Source of the DNA: an uncultured Candidatus Melainabacteria bacterium
GTDB taxonomy: Bacteria > Cyanobacteriota > Vampirovibrionia > Gastranaerophilales > Gastranaerophilaceae
Assembly: GCA_937898445.1 (NCBI GenBank)
Contig: CALEJY010000033.1
Location: forward strand, 1 to 5,628
Length of the DNA: 5,628 nt
Direction: 5' to 3'
A program made the position numbers and the translations under genes. Every line of letters starts with the position of its first letter. Positions within the stretch are counted from its first letter, which is position 1. The notes beneath the pieces are model-generated. The model saw nothing but the letters and a program-made list of their open reading frames with translations. It was not told the DNA's origin and did no database searches. Below, piece by piece: positions 1 through 5,134 of the stretch.

Positions 1-579
1 TTGAAGTTGGTGAACATCATCATATTGTTTTTTTGAAAAATCCAAAACGATAACGTTGTACATTGTGTCTTTTGCAAATTTTGACACAACAACTGCCATT
101 GTCGGAACGCCTTCCTTGTCCTTTTGCGTATAAATATATTGCGTTGAAATATATCCGCCATGCAAGGCATTGGACTTGTTTACGGAATACGGAATTAATT
201 TGTCACAAGTTACGAAACACATCCAAGTTACGATTAAGCTCAAAGCCAATACAGGAGCAATAATTCTGTGGAAAGACAAACCAACAGCCCTAAAAATCGT
301 CAATTCCGAGTCCTTGCTTAATTTGTCGAAAGTGAATAAACTTCCCAATAATAACCCTACCGGAAAAGCTTTCCCTAATATTTTCGGTAATTCGTAAAAG
401 ATTACCAGAATTGCGGTTTTAACTCCAAATTCTCCTGCAAGTGTTCTTTTGATTGTATTCAATAGCATTTCCGGCGCAATCCAAACAACTGTAAAAAGTA
501 GAATTGCAACGAAAGTTGCCATCATAACTTGCATAAAAATATATCTGTCATAAATTGATATTTTAGGAAATAATTTCAT
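1..579 (-). CDS. LptF/LptG (YjgP/YjgQ) family lipopolysaccharide-export permease, N-terminal part
   Basis: This gene is cut by the left window edge: 193 codons are open from the ATG at 579 to base 1 with no stop. LptF/LptG proteins are inner-membrane permeases that, with LptB, extract lipopolysaccharide and pass it to the periplasmic bridge. Visible features are an amphipathic start (D11-R12-Y13-I14), a first membrane helix at about residues 17-36, a second at about 57-84, and a third at about 103-125. Between helices 2 and 3 lies the family signature KLSKDSEL..FRAVGLS (residues 86-102), followed by R105 and P109. After residue 126 the chain enters the periplasmic beta-rich domain, which is only begun here. 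The start overlaps the lptB stop by one base (TAATG), and the purine-rich AGGAAAGGA inside lptB is rather far upstream, so translational coupling to lptB is likely. I cannot tell LptF from LptG; the pattern suggests the single-permease type recalled from cyanobacteria. Confidence 0.9.
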   Translation of the reverse strand, partial: MKLFPKISIYDRYIFMQVMMATFVAILLFTVVWIAPEMLLNTIKRTLAGEFGVKTAILVIFYELPKILGKAFPVGLLLGSLFTFDKLSKDSELTIFRAVGLSFHRIIAPVLALSLIVTWMCFVTCDKLIPYSVNKSNALHGGYISTQYIYTQKDKEGVPTMAVVVSKFAKDTMYNVIVLDFSKKQYDDVHQLQ

Positions 580-1304
580 TATAGTGCGAAATCCTTTCCT
601 AGATAAAATTCTTTTGCGACAGGATCGTTTGCAACATCAACGCTCTTACCTTGAATTTTGATTTTTCCGTCGAAAATTACGTATGCTCTGTCTGTAATAG
701 AAAGGGTTGCTTTTGGGTTGTGGTCTGTGATTAGAACCCCTAACCCCTTTTCTTTTGAGATTTTTTTAATGTTGTCTTTAATATCGCCGATTGCGATAGG
801 GTCAATGCCGGCAAAAGGTTCGTCTAACAGCATAAAATCAGGGCTTGCAGCTAAGGCTCTTGCGATTTCTACCCTTCTTCTTTCTCCACCTGATAGTGAA
901 ACTGCTGCGTAAGAACGAAGTCTTAAAATCCCGAATTCGGAAAGAAGTTCTTCAAGCTTACGTTTCTTTTCGTTAACAGTTAATTTGTCGTTCATTTCAA
1001 GTACGAGCTTGATGTTATCTTCGACAGAAAGTTTTCTAAAAATAGATGCTTCCTGCGGCAAATATCCGATACCGGCTCTAGCACGTTCATTCATCGGCCA
1101 GCAAGAAATATCTTCCCCGTCTAAGAAAATGTGTCCTTTGTTCGGTTTAACTAGTCCGACAACCATATAAAACGTAGTTGTTTTTCCGGCACCGTTTGGA
1201 CCTAAAAGGCAGACTACTTCGCCTTTGTTTATATCAAAAGAAACATCATTTACAACGCTTCTATCGCCATATATTTTTATCAGGTTTTTAGCTTCAATCC
1301 TCAT
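579..1304 (-). CDS. lptB: Lipopolysaccharide export ABC transporter ATP-binding protein LptB
   Basis: This is the cytoplasmic ATPase that powers lipopolysaccharide extraction from the inner membrane together with LptF/LptG and LptC. At 241 residues it matches the usual LptB length. All nucleotide-binding motifs are present: Walker A GPNGAGKTT at 35-43, Q-loop Q84 inside the LptB-typical QEASIFRKLSVEDN, ABC signature LSGGERRR at 137-144, Walker B MLLDEP at 158-163 with catalytic E162, and switch H195 in TDHN. The C-terminus YLGKDFAL closely matches the E. coli LptB ending (YLGEDFRL), which separates it from generic branched-chain amino acid ATPases. The ATG at 1304 is preceded by AAGGGG with 6-nt spacing; an ATG five bases further upstream is out of frame and stops at once. 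A sigma70-like promoter lies just upstream, and the permease gene follows with a one-base overlap. No lptA or lptC lies directly upstream, where many species have them. Intact, no anomalies. Confidence 0.97.
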   Translation of the reverse strand: MRIEAKNLIKIYGDRSVVNDVSFDINKGEVVCLLGPNGAGKTTTFYMVVGLVKPNKGHIFLDGEDISCWPMNERARAGIGYLPQEASIFRKLSVEDNIKLVLEMNDKLTVNEKKRKLEELLSEFGILRLRSYAAVSLSGGERRRVEIARALAASPDFMLLDEPFAGIDPIAIGDIKDNIKKISKEKGLGVLITDHNPKATLSITDRAYVIFDGKIKIQGKSVDVANDPVAKEFYLGKDFAL

Positions 1305-1310
1305 TCCATA

Positions 1311-1316
1311 CCCCTT
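1311..1316 (-). promoter_or_regulatory. Ribosome binding site of lptB
   Basis: AAGGGG on the minus strand is followed by a 6-nt spacer and the ATG at 1304. It supports that start over the overlapping out-of-frame ATG at 1309. Confidence 0.7.
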
Positions 1317-1331
1317 TTTGTTTATAAGAAC

Positions 1332-1360
1332 ATCTTACTTTAAAAAAAGCTCTATTGCAA
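1332..1360 (-). promoter_or_regulatory. Candidate sigma70-type promoter for lptB
   Basis: On the minus strand, TTGCAA (1355-1360) and TAAGAT (1332-1337) are separated by exactly 17 bp. Each box matches 4 of 6 consensus positions. Transcription would begin near 1325, giving a leader of about 20-25 nt that carries the AAGGGG ribosome binding site. The surrounding sequence is very AT-rich, so chance matches are expected. Position and spacing are the main support. Confidence 0.4.
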
Positions 1361-1390
1361 TTGTTTCAGAATAAAAACGATACAAAATTA

Positions 1391-1419
1391 TTAACAATTG
1401 TAAATATATAAAGTATATA
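1391..1419 (+). promoter_or_regulatory. Candidate plus-strand promoter facing away from lptB
   Basis: TTAACA (1391-1396), a 17-bp spacer and TATATA (1414-1419) form a reasonable sigma70-like pair reading rightwards, with 5 of 6 and 4 of 6 consensus matches. Transcription would start near 1426, although no plus-strand gene follows. The region is about 17% GC, so a chance match is quite possible. Interest comes only from its pairing with the terminator-like hairpin about 100 bp downstream. Confidence 0.25.
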
Positions 1420-1425
1420 TGTTAT

Positions 1426-1543
1426 GGATATCCTAATAAGTGGAATACATGTAATATAACCATTTTCTTTTTCTTTATTTTCTCCTACACACACTAACCT
1501 TTTACCAAATATGAGATTGGCCGTTTATAACGGCTATTTTTAT
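1426..1543 (+). ncRNA. Hypothetical small RNA of about 118 nt, family unknown
   Basis: This is defined only by the promoter-like boxes at 1391-1419 and the intrinsic-terminator-like hairpin ending at 1543. The interior has a long pyrimidine-rich stretch (1471-1494) and a possible small CCAA/TTGG hairpin (1506-1509 with 1518-1521) next to the terminator. No start codon opens a meaningful reading frame; the best frame encodes 11 residues without a clear ribosome binding site. No known RNA family is recognised. This is inference and weak. Confidence 0.15.
1521..1543 (+). terminator. Intrinsic-terminator-like hairpin on the plus strand
   Basis: GCCGTT (1521-1526), loop TAT and AACGGC (1530-1535) form a perfect 6-bp stem. 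It is extended by a possible G-T pair (1520/1536) and followed by TATTTTTAT. On the minus strand the stem is followed by CCAATC with no T-run, so it can act only on rightward transcripts. No plus-strand gene precedes it in the window. It might end a small RNA or block antisense transcription. Confidence 0.45.
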
Positions 1544-1581
1544 GACAATTTTATATATTTGACCCGCAAAACTATTCAGTC

Positions 1582-1671
1582 ATAGTAGCGGATTACAGGC
1601 AGGCTTGATTACTCCGTTTATTTATTAAGCCTGCCTGATGTTTTGGTGCTATGCACGTAGTCCACTGCGAT
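1582..1671 (+). repeat. Three-way-junction-like inverted repeat element
   Basis: Three nested helices can be drawn on the plus strand. The outer helix pairs 1585-1596 with 1657-1668 (GTAGCGGATTAC with GTAGTCCACTGC): 9 Watson-Crick pairs, 2 G-T pairs, 1 mismatch, plus two more pairs beyond one mismatch. Inside it, CAGGCAGGCTT (1596-1606) pairs perfectly with AAGCCTGCCTG (1627-1637); the helix extends by a G-T, an A-T and a T-A pair, leaving a 14-nt loop. A third small helix pairs GTGC (1646-1649) with GCAC (1653-1656) around TAT. C1596 can join only one of the two helices it is counted in. The three G-T pairs are tolerated in plus-strand RNA or DNA but become A-C mismatches on the minus strand, hinting that the plus strand is the folding strand. 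No U-run follows, so it is not an ordinary terminator. The family is unrecognised. Confidence 0.6.
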
Positions 1672-1681
1672 AAAATCTGTT

Positions 1682-1753
1682 CCTATTTCATATCTCTTTC
1701 CCTTCTTCCACAAGGGAGCGAGGGAAAGAAGGAAAGGTTTGGGATATGGAAGG
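1682..1753. repeat. Long imperfect hairpin (pyrimidine/purine arms)
   Basis: Arms of this 72-bp inverted repeat pair in blocks. CCT (1682-1684) pairs with AGG (1751-1753), and CATATC (1689-1694) with GATATG (1743-1748), extended by two weaker pairs. CTTTCC (1696-1701) pairs with GGAAAG (1731-1736), TTCTT (1703-1707) with AAGAA (1726-1730), and CC (1708-1709) with GG (1723-1724). Single-base bulges at 1702 and 1725 and one asymmetric internal loop interrupt the stem; the apical loop is 13 nt. The total is about 24 pairs. The left arm is almost pure pyrimidine and the right arm almost pure purine. On the minus strand it lies about 130 bp after the SIMPL stop and is followed by a weak ATTTTAT run, so it could stabilise or end that operon's transcript. 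It is more likely part of a repeat element. Confidence 0.55.
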
Positions 1754-1776
1754 AAACACTTTCAATGATACGGGCT

Positions 1777-1804
1777 TTTCACGTTTCACTTCTCACTTTT
1801 CACT
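1777..1804. repeat. 4 x 7-bp tandem repeat, consensus TTTCACT
   Basis: Four consecutive heptamers read TTTCACG, TTTCACT, TCTCACT and TTTCACT, with only two deviations from the consensus over 28 bp. On the minus strand the unit reads AGTGAAA. Their role is unknown. Candidates are a slippage-prone microsatellite inside a repeat element or a small binding-site array. Confidence 0.7.
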
Positions 1805-1864
1805 AAAGTTTCGCCCTATAGTCCTATTGCCCGATCTGATACAGACCAAGCCTCCATGCGTCTT

Positions 1865-1880
1865 GGCATCTAGGCATCTA
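1865..1880. repeat. 2 x 8-bp perfect tandem repeat beside the SIMPL stop codon
   Basis: GGCATCTA occurs twice in direct succession, ending 4 bp before the SIMPL gene's stop codon (1885-1887). It may mark the edge of the GC-richer intergenic element or a variable tandem repeat. Confidence 0.6.
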
Positions 1881-1884
1881 TATA

Positions 1885-2622
1885 CTATTTTACAAAATAT
1901 GTTGCATTTACATTCGCAAATACTTTAATCACACCACTTTCGATAGTTGTTGATGCGCCTGCTGCTTCTGCATCCATTGTCATTGCTTTATTTGACATCA
2001 ACATTCTGTATTGTGGGCGTGATGTGTTGCTTGTGCTGCAGCTTACATCCATTGTTCTTATGCCGGCAAGTGTTGTCGGAACTGTTTTGGCAACTGCGTT
2101 TGCTCTTGCAGATGCTTTTTTAGCTGCAATTGTCAACAAGTCGTTGCATTGTGTTTCGTAATTTGAAACTGAAAAGTTTAAGCTATTAACATCTGTTGCG
2201 CCTAAAGAGATTGCTTTGTCAATCATTGCGCCGATTTTGTCAATAGATTTTGTGTGGACAACAATTGAGTTTGACACTTGATATTTGTCAAAATTTCTTT
2301 TGCTGCCTGAATATGAATAAATTGGAGTTGCGCTGAAATCAGCAGTTTTTATGTAATCTCCTTTTGTAGTGTCAATCATTGATTTTAAGTTTGAGATTAC
2401 TTGTTCTGAAATTTCTTTGTTTTGAGCAGTTGCTTTTTGCATTGATTTTGCATCGTAAGTTTTTACTGCGATAGAAACTTCTGCAACATCAGGAGCAAGT
2501 TCTGTGTTTGCGCTTGTATTAACTGAGATGTAACCTCTTTCGATAGATTCAGAAATAGCTTGAACAGAGGCACAACCTAGTGCCAATCCGATTACTGCTG
2601 CAGAGATTAAAAACTTTTTCAT
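1885..2622 (-). CDS. SIMPL (DUF541) domain-containing exported protein
   Basis: A 245-residue protein with a typical export signal: MKK, a hydrophobic core at residues 4-16, and likely signal peptidase I cleavage after A22 (SVQA/IS). A cysteine at 17 (LALGC) gives an imperfect lipobox, so a lipoprotein form is possible but less likely. The mature part fits the SIMPL/DUF541 pattern: an opening strand with ISVNTSANTELAPDVAEVSIAV (P44-D45 are the family's conserved pair), then a helix, KTADFSATPIYSY, the conserved Y-x-x-S-N-S strand, a GAMIDKAISLGATDV helix, LNFSVSN, an alanine-rich AAKKASARANAVAK helix, and a closing beta strand to the C-terminus. Periplasmic or envelope location is expected; the biochemical role is not well defined for this family. 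The start at 2622 is favoured over an in-frame ATG at 2670 because it has AAGGAG at 5-nt spacing and begins a real signal peptide. The gene overlaps the upstream membrane-protein gene by 4 bp (ATGA), implying translational coupling. Confidence 0.9.
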   Translation of the reverse strand: MKKFLISAAVIGLALGCASVQAISESIERGYISVNTSANTELAPDVAEVSIAVKTYDAKSMQKATAQNKEISEQVISNLKSMIDTTKGDYIKTADFSATPIYSYSGSKRNFDKYQVSNSIVVHTKSIDKIGAMIDKAISLGATDVNSLNFSVSNYETQCNDLLTIAAKKASARANAVAKTVPTTLAGIRTMDVSCSTSNTSRPQYRMLMSNKAMTMDAEAAGASTTIESGVIKVFANVNATYFVK

Positions 2623-3071
2623 ACATTCTCCTTTTCTGTTTCTTTTTTGTCTTCTTCTACTTTTTGGCATTCTGTTTTTTCAACAGGTGTAATTTTTTCG
2701 ATTGGTTTAAGTTCTGAAGATTTCAACAACATTGAGTTTAGAACTTTTGCTTGTGATTGGAATTTTACTCGTTCCATAAGTTTTTCCATATCTTTTTCGC
2801 TTAATTGTTGAATTGGAGCTTGAAATTCTACAATAAATTTCTTTTTATCATTGATTATAAAACCTGAAATAGCTACGATTGCCCACAACATAAGTCCTTG
2901 AAAAATGTTAATCAATGGTAGTGGGGTGAAATTTGCTGCATAATTCCATAGTTTCATCGCACAAATTGCAGGGAAAGCGATAAATCCGGCAGCCAAACAA
3001 GTGCCGATAAATACCATCATTAATATTCCCCTTAGTCCTGAAACTTGTATAACTCTTGCTCGTTTTTTCAT
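2619..3071 (-). CDS. Unrecognised small membrane protein with two predicted helices and a charged tail
   Basis: I do not recognise this 150-residue protein. The N-terminus is basic (MKKRAR), followed by a strong hydrophobic segment at about 15-39 and a second at about 53-73, joined by a short loop with two prolines. The positive-inside rule puts both ends in the cytoplasm. The remainder (74-150) is hydrophilic and highly charged, with a probable helix at about 87-117 and a Lys/Glu-rich, low-complexity end. No catalytic motif is visible; the four cysteines (25, 37 and 135 among them) show no metal-site pattern beyond chance. The ATG at 3071 lies 18 bp after the ligA stop, with AAGGAAG about 10 nt upstream. 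Its stop overlaps the SIMPL start (ATGA). Position between ligA and an exported protein suggests co-transcription, but the tight coupling links it more to the SIMPL protein than to DNA ligation. Possible roles are an envelope partner or membrane anchor; this is inference only. Confidence 0.8.
   Translation of the reverse strand: MKKRARVIQVSGLRGILMMVFIGTCLAAGFIAFPAICAMKLWNYAANFTPLPLINIFQGLMLWAIVAISGFIINDKKKFIVEFQAPIQQLSEKDMEKLMERVKFQSQAKVLNSMLLKSSELKPIEKITPVEKTECQKVEEDKKETEKENV
2628..2633 (-). promoter_or_regulatory. Ribosome binding site deciding the SIMPL gene start
   Basis: AAGGAG on the minus strand lies 5 nt before the ATG at 2622, within the last codons of the upstream gene. The in-frame ATG at 2670 would add 16 very basic residues (PKSRRRQKRNRKGEC) ahead of the signal peptide. 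Those residues are the out-of-frame reading of the neighbour's 3' end. Confidence 0.8.
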
Positions 3072-3089
3072 ATATTTTGCACTTCCTTT

Positions 3090-5066
3090 TTACTTTATCA
3101 TGTTCAGAAAATCATCTTCTGTCAATATTATAACACCTAATTTTTCAGCTTTGTCTAATTTTGAACCGGCTTTTTCTCCGGCGATTACATAAGATGTGTT
3201 CTTAGATACTGATGATGAGGTTTTTCCGCCCATTTGTTTAATAATTTCTGAGGCTTCATCTCTTGTCATATTTTGTAATGTTCCGGTTAAAACAAAGGTT
3301 TGTCCTTTGAATTTGTCTGAAACATTTTGAGCAGGTGGAGCCGGTTCAATTCCTAATTCTTTTAGTTCTGCAAGCATTTGAATTGTTTCGGGTTTTCTAA
3401 AGAAATTGTAAATATCTTGTGCGATAATTTCTCCAACACCTTCGACATTTGACAATTCTTCAACTGTCGCATTTTGCAGTTTTTCAAGGGTTTCAAACTC
3501 GTTAGCCAAAACTCCTGCAGTTTCTTTGCCGACATTTCTTATTGTAAAAGCAGTTAATAACCTTGAAAGCGGTCTGTTTTTGCTTTCTTGAATTGCGGTG
3601 TACATATTAAACGCCGATTTTTCTTTTACCAAATCAAGCTGCATAAAATCTTGCATTGTCAATTTGTACAAATCAACCGGAGTTTTTGCAAAACCTTTTG
3701 TATAAAGTTGTTCAATAATTGATGGACCGATTTTGTCAATATCCATCGCATCTTTTGATACCCAGTATTCGATTTTTGCGCAACGTTTTGCGTGACAATC
3801 AGGGTTGTCGCAGTACAAATTTACTTCATCTTCGTGAGTGGTTAATTTTGAATGACAAGATGGGCAAAATTCAGGTGGAGTGTATTCAGGCAAGTTGTAG
3901 TGTGCCTCATCTTCAATAACTTTTACGACTTTTGGAATAATTTCTGCGGCTTTTTTGATGTAAACTCTGTCGCCAATTCTTACATCTAATCTGCCGACTT
4001 CGTCAAAGTTGTGTAAACTCGCTCTAGCAACTGTGCTTCCGCCTAATTGAACCGGTTCAAGTATTGCAACAGGTGTGATTGCTCCTGTTTTCCCGACGCT
4101 TTCTTCAATTGCAAGAAGTTTTGTTGTAACTTCTTCCGGCGGAAATTTGAATGCTGTTGCCCATTTCGGCGCACGAGAGGTAAATCCCATTTCTTGCTGA
4201 ACAAGAGTGTCGTTTACTTTTATAACAACCCCATCGGTTGCATAATCAAGGCTGAAACGTTTTTCATCCCATTCTTTGCAGTAGTCGATTGCTTCTTTTG
4301 CGTTTTTGCAAAGTCTGATGTTTGGATTTACTTTAAAGCCGAGTTTTTTCAGATACATAAGGCTTTCATAGTGTGTTTTGGGAATATCTTTAACTCCGCC
4401 CGTAAAAATTGCGGTATAACAAAACATTGACAAATCTCTTTGTGCGGTGATTTTGCTATCAAGTTGTCTTATTGAGCCTGCTGCAGCGTTACGAGGGTTC
4501 GCAAATAGTTTTTCGCCCTTAGCTAAATTTTCTTTATTTAATTTTTCAAAAGCTGCTTTGGGCATATATACTTCCCCACGAACTTCTACGCTCACGGGTT
4601 CAAAAAGCTTTAATGGAATAGCTTTTACGGTTTTTAGATTGTTTGTAATATCTTCGCCCGTAATCCCGTCACCTCTGGTTACTCCACGTACGAAAATCCC
4701 GTTTTCGTACGTCAAAGCCATTGCCAAACCGTCGATTTTAAGTTCGCAAACTAGTTTTTGTTCGCCATATTCTTTTACGATTTTTTTGTACCAATCGAGT
4801 TCCAAATCCTCGTAATCGTATGTGTTGTCGAGGCTATATAAACGGTATTTGTGCTTGTGAGGAAAGAATTTTTCGCTAATAGAGCCAACTCTTTGGGTTG
4901 GGCTATCCGGAGTTACGAAAAGTGGATTTTCGCTTTCCAATTTTTTTAATTCCGCAAACATTTTGTCGTATTCATAATCGCTTATGGATGGATTGTCTTC
5001 GACATAATATTTGTAATTTGCTTTGTTTATTTCGTCTTTTAAAAAATTTATTCTATCAATTACCAT
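3090..5066 (-). CDS. ligA: NAD-dependent DNA ligase LigA
   Basis: This enzyme seals nicks in DNA during replication and repair, using NAD+ to form a ligase-AMP intermediate. At 658 residues it is full length (E. coli has 671). Domain Ia is at the N-terminus with SDYEYD (29-34). The adenylation domain has the catalytic lysine K110 in ELKIDG (108-113), RGDG at 131-134, EVRGEVYMP at 161-169, ANPRNAAAGSIRQLD at 189-203, DGVVIK at 278-283 and WATAFKFPP at 302-310. The OB fold carries KTGAITPVA (326-334). Four cysteines form the zinc finger (C401, C404, C419, C424). Helix-hairpin-helix segments follow (for example NVGKETAG and VEGVGEIIA), and a BRCT domain fills about 585-658. The SLDN motif is intact, but the residues before it read RLY where PML is usual in this family. 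The ATG at 5066 has only a weak AAGAAAG ribosome site; the next Met is residue 36, too late. The agmatinase gene ends 68 bp upstream. Confidence 0.98.
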   Translation of the reverse strand: MVIDRINFLKDEINKANYKYYVEDNPSISDYEYDKMFAELKKLESENPLFVTPDSPTQRVGSISEKFFPHKHKYRLYSLDNTYDYEDLELDWYKKIVKEYGEQKLVCELKIDGLAMALTYENGIFVRGVTRGDGITGEDITNNLKTVKAIPLKLFEPVSVEVRGEVYMPKAAFEKLNKENLAKGEKLFANPRNAAAGSIRQLDSKITAQRDLSMFCYTAIFTGGVKDIPKTHYESLMYLKKLGFKVNPNIRLCKNAKEAIDYCKEWDEKRFSLDYATDGVVIKVNDTLVQQEMGFTSRAPKWATAFKFPPEEVTTKLLAIEESVGKTGAITPVAILEPVQLGGSTVARASLHNFDEVGRLDVRIGDRVYIKKAAEIIPKVVKVIEDEAHYNLPEYTPPEFCPSCHSKLTTHEDEVNLYCDNPDCHAKRCAKIEYWVSKDAMDIDKIGPSIIEQLYTKGFAKTPVDLYKLTMQDFMQLDLVKEKSAFNMYTAIQESKNRPLSRLLTAFTIRNVGKETAGVLANEFETLEKLQNATVEELSNVEGVGEIIAQDIYNFFRKPETIQMLAELKELGIEPAPPAQNVSDKFKGQTFVLTGTLQNMTRDEASEIIKQMGGKTSSSVSKNTSYVIAGEKAGSKLDKAEKLGVIILTEDDFLNMIK

Positions 5067-5088
5067 AATTCTTTCTTCTTTTTATGTT

Positions 5089-5108
5089 GGCGGGGTAGGT
5101 ACCCCGCC
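5089..5108. repeat. GC-rich perfect hairpin between the agmatinase gene and ligA
   Basis: GGCGGGGT (5089-5096) pairs perfectly with ACCCCGCC (5101-5108) around the tetraloop AGGT; the sequence is symmetric to 9 bp if the loop is taken as GG. On the minus strand (the direction of transcription) it is followed by AACATAAAAAG with no T-run, so it is not a standard intrinsic terminator. On the plus strand the downstream sequence is only moderately pyrimidine-rich. It stands out in an AT-rich genome and may be a short palindromic repeat, an mRNA-processing or attenuation signal, or a weak terminator. Confidence 0.55.
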
Positions 5109-5134
5109 CTACTCTACTCTTTTCACCGCAATTG

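Larger units (their letters stand above)
1305..1884. other. 580-bp intergenic region between the SIMPL gene and lptB
   Basis: I see no convincing protein gene here. Hand-counted GC of 60-bp rows gives about 23%, 17% and 28% for 1321-1500, against 45%, 42%, 43%, 38% and 50% for 1561-1860. The left third is therefore an AT-rich promoter-like region and the right part has a different composition. The left part holds the lptB promoter candidate, a plus-strand promoter candidate and a plus-strand terminator-like hairpin. The right part (about 1545-1884) holds consecutive inverted and tandem repeats, listed separately. Its density of structure suggests a short non-autonomous repeat element or a structured RNA, but no transposase, recognisable terminal repeats or known RNA family could be seen. 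Confidence 0.75.

Noticed and set aside
63..397. Two overlapping plus-strand open frames of 66 and 75 codons
   Set aside because: Both are antisense to the permease gene, whose minus-strand translation shows clear family motifs.
1596..1645. The 11-bp inverted repeat as an intrinsic terminator
   Set aside because: On the plus strand only ATGTTTTGG follows and on the minus strand TAATCCGC; neither is a proper U-tract directly after the stem.
1545..1884. CRISPR array or tRNA gene
   Set aside because: There are no regularly spaced identical repeats with unique spacers, and the three-way fold lacks the conserved tRNA T-loop and CCA-proximal features.
1746..1928. Plus-strand 60-codon open frame in the intergenic region
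   Set aside because: It runs through the tandem repeats and into the 3' end of the SIMPL gene, and its composition reflects the repeats rather than a protein. Nothing recognisable.
2623..2670. N-terminal extension of the SIMPL protein starting at 2670
   Set aside because: The extra 16 residues are basic and precede a proper signal peptide. The downstream ATG at 2622 has AAGGAG at 5 nt.
4047..4430. Plus-strand 127-codon open frame
   Set aside because: It lies wholly inside ligA on the opposite strand, is cysteine/phenylalanine-rich from reverse-reading codons, and shows no family-like pattern.
4447..4815. Plus-strand 122-codon open frame
   Set aside because: Antisense shadow of the conserved LigA adenylation domain, with no recognisable domain or ribosome site.
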